From Leptospira interrogans serovar Manilae (GTDB taxonomy: Bacteria > Spirochaetota > Leptospiria > Leptospirales > Leptospiraceae), in NCBI GenBank assembly GCA_945887855.1, contig CAMCZP010000021.1, positions 1-40,997 on the forward strand: a stretch of DNA of 40,997 nucleotides. The letters run 5' to 3'. Positions 26,280 to 34,840 of this stretch are shown piece after piece (within the stretch, counting starts at the first letter, position 1; every line of letters starts with the position of its first letter). The notes beneath the pieces are model-generated. The model saw only the letters and a program-made list of their open reading frames with translations. It made no database searches and had not been told where the DNA came from. A program made the position numbers and the translations under genes.

Positions 26280-27307
26280 TTATCTGGGTTTAACACTATC
26301 CATTGGATTTGTATTTTTGATTGAATCCATAGATTTTTTTACGTTTTCCATTTCCTTTTTTTGAGAGTCTGCATCTTGCATTATTTTGGAAGATGATTCT
26401 TTTGATTTTGATTTAATCTCTCCTGCTCCTGATTTTCCTGTCTCTACCTGATTTTTAAGATTTTTGGCATCTTCTGATTTAAGAGTATTGAGTTTGGAGG
26501 TGTCCTCTTCTTTCTGGGTATTTAAAGAATTTTGATCCCTTATTTTTTGTTCATCTAATGTATTTTGATTGGATTTTTTTTGCTCATCAAGTGTATTCTG
26601 GTTAGAATTTTTTTGATTTTGAAGCATTGAATCTTGGTTTGCTTTTAACTCAATAAGATTCTCTTGGATCCTCTCTTTTAGCTCATCCAAGCGTCCTGTT
26701 AGGGAGGATGAATCTGCCTCTAGTTCTTTTCTTTCCTCATCAGATAGATCAAGAATCTCTAACGTACCACCAATACCTTTTTTACCAGCCCCCACTGAGG
26801 TACCCGAACTATTTGGGCTCTCAAAAGCTACCATTCCTTCCAAAACCATAATAACTCCAGTGTCCGACTCTGTCACAGAAAAATCAGTTCCCCGAACCCC
26901 CGCTACCATAGTTGAAGTTTTTATTCGATAAGATTCTTTGGGCTTAAGTTTATTCTTAATTTTTGTATGAATTTTACCCCTTTTCAAGTTGAATTCTGCA
27001 TTTATACCCTCTCCAGAAAAGAGGGATGCTATGCTAACTTCAGATTTTTCTTTAACCCTCACCAGAGCTCCATCCGGAAATTCCAGATCTACAAAGGAGG
27101 TGCCTCGGTGGCAATGGAATCCCCTTCTACCAAGATGCTACCATTGGCAATGGGTATTTCTTTACCTGCCCTAAAAAAATGAACCTGACCACTTTTTGCA
27201 ATGACAACAAGTATAGCTTGCCCTACAATTTCAGGTTTATTAGATTTACAAAGTGAAAGACCTAATACTAAAAAAAAACAAATGACTTTAAAAATAAAAT
27301 TTTTCAT
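26280..27307 (-). pseudogene. FecR-domain lipoprotein gene with a single-base frameshift
   Basis: The ATG at 27307 follows GGAG and gives a lipoprotein signal (KVICFFLVLGLSLC). The frame stops at a TAG (27089-27091), but the FecR domain continues in the -1 frame: ..IATEAPP then VDLEFPDGALVRVKEKS and KTSTMVAGVRGTDFSVTE. Adding one T to the TTT at 27093-27095 (minus strand CCTTTG to CCTTTTG) would restore PPFVDLEFPDG and one 342-codon protein. The C-terminus is a coiled-coil tail of 11-residue repeats (QNTLDEQKKSN, QNTLDEQKIRD, QNSLNTQKEED). The frameshift could be a true mutation or a base-calling error in the run. Function would be envelope-bound, with ligand unknown. Confidence 0.75.
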
Positions 27308-27480
27308 AAATCTCCACATAGATAAATAAATACTTGTTAGAAGAATAATTTTTATTTCACTAAATTCTGCAATTTTTTTTTATAATTCACAAATTGACTA
27401 TTAGCCTAACCTCATATGCCAACAGGTTTTATCCAGAGAATGCTTGACCCTAGAGACATGATTACAAATTCTGCTTACAG

Positions 27481-27562
<82 letters not shown>

Positions 27563-27651
27563 AATGTAAGACTCTTTCCTCCACTATTCTCATTTTTAAC
27601 TCATTTTCACATGTATTTATAACATTTTCCTTTTTTCTCATCCTGTGTTTC

Positions 27652-28638
27652 TTGATTCCTTCTCTAGAGGGGGGCGTTCTCAGAAGACCCAAGCAATTTC
27701 GAATCCTAATAGCTGGAGATGTTATGTTCGATTGGGGATTGCGTGAGACCATGGGAAAAAAGGGAGTCTATTCTCCCATAGAAGGTCTAGTGCCCCTCTT
27801 CGAAGAGGCTGATATAAAAATGGTCAATCTAGAGACACCAGTTTCCGCATTTGCAAGTCCTGACCCAAAAAAACCTTATGTGTTCAATGCAAAGCCTGAA
27901 GAATTGAATCTTCTCACGAGGTTAGATGTGGATCTAGTATTTTTGGCAAACAACCATTCCATGGATTATGGAAAGGAAGGTTTGTATGAAACAGTGAAAA
28001 ATCTGAGATCTAAAGGGATTCTCCAAGTTGGTGCAGGGGAAAATGTAGAGGAGGCATACAAGCCAAAATTCATCAATTTTCGAACAAATACAATTAGAGT
28101 AACATCTGCTAGCGCCATAGGTGAGCAAAGGCTGTATGCTACCCCCACCTCTCCCGGAGCTGCTCCGTACTCCGTCCAAAGACTCAGCAAAATCTCTGTA
28201 GATTCAAAAGATTTCAATTTACTTTCCCTCCACTGGGGGATTGAATACAATCCGGAACCTACCAAAGACCAGATTACAGGTGCACATAAGCTCATATCTT
28301 CGGGATTCCAAGTGGTGGTTGGGCACCATCCCCATATCCCCCAGGGCATAGAAAAGTACAATGATGGATTGATCGTCTATTCTTTAGGGAATTTTATTTT
28401 TGGCAGCAAAAATCAGTATTTAAATCATAACATAGCAATCATGCTCTATGTTCAGGACAACAAATTGACCCTTTGTGAAATCATACCCATCTTTGGAAAA
28501 TTTCAAAATGGCGAACACATAATCTATCCGCTCGAAGGAGAGGAGGCAAAAGATTTTTTGGGGGAGATAGCCCATCTTTCCGAAAAATTAAATACCAGAA
28601 TATTAATCCGAAATAGCAGGGGTTACATCTATTTCTAG
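27652..28638 (+). CDS. CapA-like metallophosphoesterase-fold protein (poly-gamma-glutamate synthesis type)
   Basis: The core from FRILIAGDVMFDWGLRE onward is clearly PGA_cap. MVNLETPVSA, FLANNHSMDYGKEGL, LSLHWGIEYNPEP, VVGHHPHIPQGIE and IVYSLGNFIF are the metal and active-site segments of that family. The N-terminus is uncertain. The frame is open through the tRNA gene, and a strong hydrophobic stretch (VFITFSFFLILCFLIPSL) lies before the domain, but no ATG, GTG or TTG stands in front of it outside the tRNA. The TTG at 27652 is the only usual start near the domain and omits most of that stretch. An ATT at 27586 is another option. 328 aa as listed; membrane or periplasmic location is likely. 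Confidence 0.75.
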   Translation: MIPSLEGGVLRRPKQFRILIAGDVMFDWGLRETMGKKGVYSPIEGLVPLFEEADIKMVNLETPVSAFASPDPKKPYVFNAKPEELNLLTRLDVDLVFLANNHSMDYGKEGLYETVKNLRSKGILQVGAGENVEEAYKPKFINFRTNTIRVTSASAIGEQRLYATPTSPGAAPYSVQRLSKISVDSKDFNLLSLHWGIEYNPEPTKDQITGAHKLISSGFQVVVGHHPHIPQGIEKYNDGLIVYSLGNFIFGSKNQYLNHNIAIMLYVQDNKLTLCEIIPIFGKFQNGEHIIYPLEGEEAKDFLGEIAHLSEKLNTRILIRNSRGYIYF

Positions 28639-28707
28639 TGCAAAAGAAATTCTTGTTGCCACTTAAGAATTTACGGTCGAAAGTATTAAGAAGGGATACG
28701 AATAGAG

Positions 28708-30741
28708 ATGGATAAGTTAAAAAGCATGATGTTTGAACAGGAATCTATCATGGAAAAGGACGAAAAAGAAAAGGTTGAAGTCCTCGGTGATTCCATCGAT
28801 GAGTGCTTAAAATTAGCCTCAAAACACCTCAACAAACCCATTTATGATCTGGAGTATGAAGTACTACAGAGGGGAAAAACTAAGTACTATTTTTTTAAAG
28901 AACCTTACCATCTCCGTGTGTTCTATGCAAATCCAGAAAACAATTTAGATGATCTCAAAGCCCTAGATGATAAACTCACAGGGGGATTGGGAAAACTCAA
29001 TTCAAAAGATCTCAAAGAATTTATAACCCCCAAAGATATAGATGGTTTCTTTCGTATCAAATACTATCGCCAAGGTCTGTATATATCCTGCCACAAACCT
29101 GTGGGAGAAGGCAAACCTGTTCGTGTTGAAGATGTAATGAAAAAAATCTCAATTCGTGGCATTCCTCTTCCACCTGAAGAAAAGGTTCGGCAAGCCGTTG
29201 AAATTTGCAAAGGGGATTATGTTCGTGTTGCAGACTCCAAGTTAAAGCCGTTTGCAGAAGCTACATGTAAAATAGATATCAGCCTAGAAAAGATGAAAGC
29301 ATTTGTCATACTGACAGCACCCAAACCGGGAGGACGCGATTTTGAGGTGAAAGACATTGTCTTTGAATTGAAAAAAGAAGATATAGTCTTTGGCATCAAA
29401 GAAGATGAAATCAAGAAGATGTTAGACAATGAACTGTATAACGAACCCATCCTTGTTGCTGTAGGTGAAAATCCTATGAAAGGTGCTGATGCTCGGATTG
29501 TCTACCATGTACGAATTGAAAGGGAATTGCGTCTCAAAGAAGATGCCTCTGGAAAGATTGATTTTAAAAACCTAGATTTGATTGAAAACGTTGTGATTGG
29601 TCAGCTCTTAGCTGAAAAAATTCCTGCAGAAAAAGGTAAATGGGGAAGAGATCTGTACAACAATCCATTGGAAGCAAAGGATGGTATGGACATTCCCTTT
29701 CTAGCCGGAAAGGGAACAATCCTCTCTGAAGATAAAACAAAATTAACTGCTGAAGTGAATGGACAGGTAATCTTTGCAGATGGAAAGGTTAACGTTGAGA
29801 CAGTCTACAAAGTAGCCGGGGATGTAAATATGAAAACGGGGAATATCACATTCCTGGGTTCAATCGTGGTTACGGGAAGCGTGGAAGATAACTTTCATAT
29901 CAAAGCATCGGGTAATATTGAAATTTATGGAACCGTCCAAAAGGCAACTGTAGAGGCAGATGGTGATATTGTAATACGTCAAGGTATCACAGGAAGAGAT
30001 GAAGCAAAAATCATTTCTTCTAATGGAAATGTGATAGCTAAGTTTATACAGGATGCAAATGTCACAACCGACAAAGATGTGATTGTTCAGGAAGTTATCA
30101 TGAATTCTACGGTTAGTGCGGGCGGAAGTATTGTTTGCAATGGTAAAAAAGCATACATTGTGGGTGGTGTGACCCGAGCAGGAAAATTGGTCCATGCCAA
30201 AAACTTGGGATCTAAGTCCACTCCTGCCACAGAAATAACAGTGGGATTGAGTCCAAAATTATTGCGTCAGGTGGAAGAATACCAAACCAAGAAAAATGAT
30301 GCCCAATCTAAATTGGACAGTCTTTATAAAACTCTCAAAACACTCAAGGCTCGAAAAGAATCGGATCCTGCTTCCTTTACAGAGGAGCACCAAAACCACA
30401 TGAATAAGCTAGAAGGTGGAATGAAAAAGCTGGAAAAGCGGATTATGGACTACGATAAAGAAATCCAAAACCTTCATACTTATATGGAACAAACATCCCA
30501 GCAGGGAAAGGTGTACTGTGAAAAGAAAATCTATCCGGGTGTTGTGATTACAATTAAAAATGCAGAACCTTTTATTTGTAAAAATGAAGTTTCCGCAAAA
30601 GTCTTTTTCCTTGAAAATGACAGAATCAAGCAAAAACCATTTGTAGATCCTGAAACAGAAGCTGGGGGCGGTGATCCCAAGAAAAAGAAAGGGGGGGCAG
30701 CAGCTCCAGCAGCGGCAGGTAAGTCCGAAAAAGAAGAGTGA
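28708..30741 (+). CDS. DUF342 / FapA-like beta-helix protein
   Basis: 677 residues. The N-terminal about 230 residues carry two alpha/beta segments (SIDECLKLASKHLNKPIYDL is Jag-N-like). The centre (about 285-500) is the DUF342 domain, ending in a regular beta-helix with turns such as GDVNMKTGNITFLGSIVVTG and GNIEIYGTVQKATVEADGDI. A coiled coil (about 520-600) and a low-complexity tail (KKKKGGAAAPAAAGKSEKEE) follow. The family is cytosolic; polymer- or scaffold-type roles have been proposed for it. It reads on into the TTG-started membrane protein 9 bp downstream. No signal peptide is present. Confidence 0.85.
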   Translation: MDKLKSMMFEQESIMEKDEKEKVEVLGDSIDECLKLASKHLNKPIYDLEYEVLQRGKTKYYFFKEPYHLRVFYANPENNLDDLKALDDKLTGGLGKLNSKDLKEFITPKDIDGFFRIKYYRQGLYISCHKPVGEGKPVRVEDVMKKISIRGIPLPPEEKVRQAVEICKGDYVRVADSKLKPFAEATCKIDISLEKMKAFVILTAPKPGGRDFEVKDIVFELKKEDIVFGIKEDEIKKMLDNELYNEPILVAVGENPMKGADARIVYHVRIERELRLKEDASGKIDFKNLDLIENVVIGQLLAEKIPAEKGKWGRDLYNNPLEAKDGMDIPFLAGKGTILSEDKTKLTAEVNGQVIFADGKVNVETVYKVAGDVNMKTGNITFLGSIVVTGSVEDNFHIKASGNIEIYGTVQKATVEADGDIVIRQGITGRDEAKIISSNGNVIAKFIQDANVTTDKDVIVQEVIMNSTVSAGGSIVCNGKKAYIVGGVTRAGKLVHAKNLGSKSTPATEITVGLSPKLLRQVEEYQTKKNDAQSKLDSLYKTLKTLKARKESDPASFTEEHQNHMNKLEGGMKKLEKRIMDYDKEIQNLHTYMEQTSQQGKVYCEKKIYPGVVITIKNAEPFICKNEVSAKVFFLENDRIKQKPFVDPETEAGGGDPKKKKGGAAAPAAAGKSEKEE

Positions 30742-30750
30742 GGAATTAAT

Positions 30751-31632
30751 TTGGAATTATTAGCACTGGTAGTTTTTAATCTAGTATTTGGGGTTTTACT
30801 TTACTTTATTTTATCTGTAAAGGTCACAAACAGTGTGCGCGACTACCAGATTGTAAAATTAAAAAAAGAAATCCAAACCCATACCCTTAACTTTTTCAAA
30901 GAGTCGGAAAGCTATTTGGCTCTTATGGACTCCAGAATCACTATTTTCAAAAACCTCATCCAAAAAGCGGAATCCATGGGATTGGATTTTCATAATCCAG
31001 AGGCAAATGTTTTTCATGAGTGGAAACTTACTACTGAAACAAAATCTGATGACCTCCTAAAAAAATTCACGGATGAAAGAAACCGTATTCTAAGCACCAC
31101 AGATACAATGGAAACAAAGCCTACGCCTACCCCAAGAATTCTAGTTCAGAGAGAAGCCCTTCCCCCCAAAGCAATTCCAATGGAAGATTCAGGGATGATT
31201 GGAGAAATAGGAAAGGTTTTTCGATCTATCTTAGGTATACCTAATCCTCAATACGAAAGAGAGGAAATGGCAACCAAAACAACAGGAGAAAAGGTACAAT
31301 CTAGGCCTACAAAAGGAATTGATTTTTCTGTTGGTGGCAATCCCTTATTAGAAGTAGAAAAATTTTTAGATAATTCTAAGGATGAATTGCCTTTCAAAAA
31401 TTTTCTGGATAATTCAGGAAATCCATCCATACCAAACCTCCAAGATAAACTTTTTATTTCTACAAAAGCTTCCCTCGCAGAACTACCAGAATCAGCACCA
31501 AAAATAGATAAAGTTGTTCACCTGCTAAAAAAAGGCTTTTCCCATTCTGAAATTTCCGAAGAATTGGGTCTGGCTATACCTGAAATATCACTTATAGAAA
31601 CTATAAAACTAGAAAGAAATCGTAGGATTTAA
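30751..31632 (+). CDS. Membrane-anchored coiled-coil protein with C-terminal HTH-like end
   Basis: 293 residues from a TTG that follows GAGG at 8 nt. One N-terminal membrane helix (LLALVVFNLVFGVLLYFILS) is followed by a basic helical stretch (YQIVKLKKEIQTHTLNFFKE), a long disordered Pro/Thr/Lys-rich linker, and a C-terminal helical unit VVHLLKKGFSHSEISEELGL. That unit looks like a sigma-4/LuxR-type helix-turn-helix. A membrane-tethered DNA- or protein-binding role is possible, but the family is not one I can name. It lies between the DUF342 gene and the RemA-like gene, all on one strand. Confidence 0.75.
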   Translation: MELLALVVFNLVFGVLLYFILSVKVTNSVRDYQIVKLKKEIQTHTLNFFKESESYLALMDSRITIFKNLIQKAESMGLDFHNPEANVFHEWKLTTETKSDDLLKKFTDERNRILSTTDTMETKPTPTPRILVQREALPPKAIPMEDSGMIGEIGKVFRSILGIPNPQYEREEMATKTTGEKVQSRPTKGIDFSVGGNPLLEVEKFLDNSKDELPFKNFLDNSGNPSIPNLQDKLFISTKASLAELPESAPKIDKVVHLLKKGFSHSEISEELGLAIPEISLIETIKLERNRRI

Positions 31633-31646
31633 TTTTTAGTACGATC

Positions 31647-31937
31647 ATGTCTATGAATAGATTGATCAATATTGGATTTTCTAATGTTGTGATGACTTCC
31701 CGAATTGTATGTGTATTACAATCGGAGTCTGCTGCTGCCAAACGACTCAAACAGGAATCTAAGTCATCAGGAAAGTTAATAGATGCTACACAGGGAAGAA
31801 AAACAAGATCACTTCTCATTTTAGACACAGATCATTTGGTTCTATCCAGTTTAAGGACAGAATCAATCCAAAAAAGAATTGAACTGGGGAACATTCCCAT
31901 GCCAGAAGAAGAGGAGCTTGAAGAAATTGAGCAATAA
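31647..31937 (+). CDS. RemA/DUF370-type regulator
   Basis: 96 residues. The conserved block LINIGFSNVVMTSRIVCVLQSESAAAKRL, then GKLIDATQGRKTRSLLILDTDHLVLSSL, is the RemA (DUF370) pattern. In Bacillus this small protein binds DNA to switch on matrix genes, and here it stands directly before gmk, the usual order in Firmicutes. The C-terminus is a highly acidic extra (MPEEEELEEIEQ). Two ATGs (31647, 31653) fit the start. The stop overlaps the gmk start by 11 bp. Confidence 0.87.
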   Translation: MSMNRLINIGFSNVVMTSRIVCVLQSESAAAKRLKQESKSSGKLIDATQGRKTRSLLILDTDHLVLSSLRTESIQKRIELGNIPMPEEEELEEIEQ

Positions 31938-32508
31938 GTACGGAAATTTATTTATTATATCATCTGTTGCTGGGGGTGGCAAATCAACCCTCATTGGACT
32001 ACTCCTTAAAAAATATCCAGATATTTTATTTTCAGTGTCATACACATCCAGACCTATTCGGGGTGGGGACATAGAAGGAAAGAGTTATCATTTTGTTTCC
32101 AAAGAAAAATTTGAAGACCTTGTAGTAAAAAACTACTTTTACGAATGGGCACAAGTGCATGACAATTACTATGGAACTCCCAAAGAATTTATTGAAAAAA
32201 ACTTACTCGATGGTAAAAAAATTATCTTGGATATAGATGTTCAGGGGGCTGATAAAGTAAAAGCTCACCTACCCTCCAGTGTAAGTATTTTTATTGTACC
32301 ACCCAGCAGGGAGATTTGGGTGGAAAGGCTCAAAAATAGAGGCACAGATGATCCACTTGTGATTGAAAAGAGAATTCGTAATGGTTTACATGAACTTGAA
32401 GCTCAGGATAGATTTGATTTTCGTATTGTGAATGATAATTTGGATAAGGCTCTCCATGAGCTGGAAACTATCATACTGGAAAATGAAATACCTAATCCTG
32501 AAATTTAA
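31927..32508 (+). CDS. gmk: Guanylate kinase
   Basis: Phosphorylates GMP to GDP with ATP. I use the TTG at 31927 (193 aa): GAGGAG lies 10 nt upstream and the product then starts SNKYGNLFIISS, as the family does. A TTG at 31918 is possible. P-loop SSVAGGGKSTL; GMP-binding SYTSRPIRGGDIEGKSYHF and YYGTPKEFIEK; central LDIDVQGADKVK; lid RLKNRGTDD; all are present. It is translationally linked to the RemA-like gene. Confidence 0.94.
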   Translation: MSNKYGNLFIISSVAGGGKSTLIGLLLKKYPDILFSVSYTSRPIRGGDIEGKSYHFVSKEKFEDLVVKNYFYEWAQVHDNYYGTPKEFIEKNLLDGKKIILDIDVQGADKVKAHLPSSVSIFIVPPSREIWVERLKNRGTDDPLVIEKRIRNGLHELEAQDRFDFRIVNDNLDKALHELETIILENEIPNPEI

Positions 32509-32587
32509 ATCTCGTATAATTAGATAAAAAAGTATTTTTTTGTAAGGAGACAAATCTACACAGACATATTAGTGGTAAATAGTTAAA

Positions 32588-32689
32588 TGGCGTTCCTGCA
32601 AAAAGTCAGTTTTTGCAACTTTATTCGCAACAATATTAGGCTTTTTTCCGCCTAACGGTGGAAAAAGATAGTAATTGCAGTTGCGTCAT
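32588..32689 (+). repeat. 102-bp structured dispersed repeat, copy 2
   Basis: Same length and ends as copy 1 at 16513-16614 and the same three stems. The central stem here has one C-to-T change and the loop reads AAC. It lies just upstream of the Omp85-type gene start (32709), replacing most of its 5' leader. No clear target duplication is visible around this copy. Confidence 0.88.
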
Positions 32690-32708
32690 CTATTTTTTAT
32701 TTTTTTTT

Positions 32709-34229
32709 ATGAATTTATCTTATTTTATATCTAAAACCCATGAATATTTAAATTCATTTTACTCAGTTTTCATAGTAAATTTTAATAGATTCTTTAGTAC
32801 TACAATAAAACTTTTACTTATTCTTACTCCTTTCCATTTGCAAGCTACAGAGGCAACCAAAACCTTACCATTTCATTTGGATGCTTCAAAACGTATCAGT
32901 GATGAGGAACTTGCCGTTAAAAAAGAGGGTTCCTTTATAACGGGTGTACCTGGATATGCAGTTGATCCCATCACAGGAACCTGGCTGGGAGGTTCCCTTT
33001 ACTATACAGAAAATGGTAAAAAAAAAGATCCTCTCTTTGAATATGCACCCTATAAATATAAAATCAGTACCGATGTTTATCAATCTTTAAAAAGTGCTAA
33101 ATACTATACACTTGGAGTTGACTTACCCTATATCAACAATACGCCTTTTCGTTTGAACACTTTTATGATTTTAGAATCAAATCCAAATGCAATGTACTTT
33201 GGAATTGGGGAATCCAGTCTGAACGGATTGTCGTACTATGACAGAAACGATTCCTCCAATCAAAAAATTTTCAATGCAAACTATGAAGAAAGACAACGCA
33301 ATCTATCTTATAGAAGAAAATCCAACCGCACAAATGAGCTTCCTTATGTAACGGATACAAAGTACAATGAGTATGACACATCAAATAACTTATTTAGCAT
33401 CAATGTAGATAGAACCTTTTTAGGAAAATATCGTTTTTTAACAGGTGTGGATCTATCAAAAATTATAGTCAATACTTATGATGGAAAATGGTTTAAATCT
33501 AAAGATCCATATTTTAGTGATACCCCTTTTCCAATTCTAAACTCAGAAATATCTACTCCACAATCTAAAACTAAACTCACAGAAGACTATGAAGCAGGAA
33601 AGATAAATGGGTACGGTGGTGGATATGTAAACTATGCAAAAGTAGGAATAGCGTACGACACAAGAGATTTTGAAGTTAGCCCCCGTAAGGGAATCTTTGC
33701 AGAAGCAATACTTTCCTCAGTTTCAAAATACACTGGTTCTACATATACGTTTTACAGAGAGTTTTTTCAAATCAAAGTTTTCCAAATTTTATTTCCCAAA
33801 ACATTTGAAGAGCTGGTTATCGCAGGTAGGATTGCAGGCACCCGTGTGACTGGAAAAGTTCCCTTCACAGAATTCCGCTATATGTACAGTATGGATGGGC
33901 CCATCATAGGTTTGGGTGGGATGCAAACCTTGAGAGGTTTTAAACAAGATAGATTTGTGGGCAATATCATGGGGTTTGGTAACTTAGAGCTTCGGTACAG
34001 AATCATAGGGTTTACATTGGGAGAAGAAAATTTTACAATTTCAATAGTTCCTTCCATTGATGTGGGGAGGGTTTGGGACAGAACTAAAGATGTATCTTTC
34101 AAAGACTATATGTATTCCAAAACATTGGGTTTGAGAATTATTTGGAACCAATCCACAGTGATCAGCATGGACTATGGCAGATCGAGAGAAGACAGCCAAT
34201 TTTTTTTAGATATAGGTCAAACTTTTTAA
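32709..34229 (+). CDS. Omp85/BamA-type outer-membrane beta-barrel protein
   Basis: 506 residues from the ATG at 32709. A GTG at 32658 lies inside the repeat and is unlikely. No Shine-Dalgarno is visible in the T-rich leader. An N-terminal hydrophobic stretch (STTIKLLLILTPFHLQA) is the export signal. The rest is alternating amphipathic strands. The C-terminal GLGGMQTLRGFKQDRFVGN is the conserved lid-loop motif of Omp85 barrels, and the last residue is Phe, as expected for BAM substrates. I see no POTRA repeats, so this is a barrel-only member with an unknown partner. It converges on the tmRNA gene. Confidence 0.83.
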   Translation: MNLSYFISKTHEYLNSFYSVFIVNFNRFFSTTIKLLLILTPFHLQATEATKTLPFHLDASKRISDEELAVKKEGSFITGVPGYAVDPITGTWLGGSLYYTENGKKKDPLFEYAPYKYKISTDVYQSLKSAKYYTLGVDLPYINNTPFRLNTFMILESNPNAMYFGIGESSLNGLSYYDRNDSSNQKIFNANYEERQRNLSYRRKSNRTNELPYVTDTKYNEYDTSNNLFSINVDRTFLGKYRFLTGVDLSKIIVNTYDGKWFKSKDPYFSDTPFPILNSEISTPQSKTKLTEDYEAGKINGYGGGYVNYAKVGIAYDTRDFEVSPRKGIFAEAILSSVSKYTGSTYTFYREFFQIKVFQILFPKTFEELVIAGRIAGTRVTGKVPFTEFRYMYSMDGPIIGLGGMQTLRGFKQDRFVGNIMGFGNLELRYRIIGFTLGEENFTISIVPSIDVGRVWDRTKDVSFKDYMYSKTLGLRIIWNQSTVISMDYGRSREDSQFFLDIGQTF

Positions 34230-34233
34230 AAAA

Positions 34234-34579
34234 TGGAGACGGCGGGAGTCGAACCCGCGTCCTATTGTGCGTCTATATAGCCTCTACACGTTTAGATTTT
34301 GTATGAATTTTCACCGCGTTTTACCCAAAATCAGGGATTCACAGCGTATCGATTTTGGTACTGTTCTCTCCCAAATCGAAAACCAGAGAGTTCAGTATCC
34401 CGATTGATGACAGTCCTCAGCCCGCCGGGATAAAACAGGCTGATTTCTGTAGCTGCTTAGATTAAGCTGCTAGTGCGTATTCGTTATTAGCGTTTACAGT
34501 TTTGAAAGTTTTTAGAGAGGCCTCTCACCCCTACGTGCCACTATACATCAGTCTACAACAGTCGAAACCGGTCGTCCCC
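34234..34579 (-). ncRNA. ssrA: Transfer-messenger RNA
   Basis: The 5' end GGGGACGACCGGTTTCGAC and 3' end GGTTCGACTCCCGCCGTCTCC form the alanine tRNA-like domain. Acceptor pairing is GGGGACG/CGTCTCC with one G-U pair, and discriminator A is at 34234. CCA is not encoded. The mRNA-like part reads GCTAATAACGAATACGCACT then AGCAGCTTAA (34491 down to 34462), giving tag ANNEYALAA. It rescues stalled ribosomes and marks nascent chains for ClpXP. Six T residues follow the 3' end and act as the likely terminator. TATAAAT at 34601-34607, about 21 bp before the 5' end, may be the -10 box. Confidence 0.96.
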
Positions 34580-34840
34580 TGGTACTAGTTAGACCACTGT
34601 ATTTATAAAAAGTTTTTTTTATACAATAATTCTAATTTTTTAATACTTTTTATTTTATAAAATTGAAAGAAGTAAAAATTTTCATTCCTATATTTATTTT
34701 TCTTTGACAATTGGAAATAAAAAGTTCTGTCTAATTATATATAGGGTAATTGTAAATTTCTCCCATCTGGAGATCTTAGATGCAACCTACTTTATTGGGG
34801 TAGCATTCAAAGTGTCATTGCTAACGCTAAGGAGAAAAAA

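Noticed and set aside
32658..32708. GTG start of the Omp85-type gene
   Set aside because: The GTG is part of the 102-bp repeat and has no Shine-Dalgarno; the leader fits the ATG at 32709 better.
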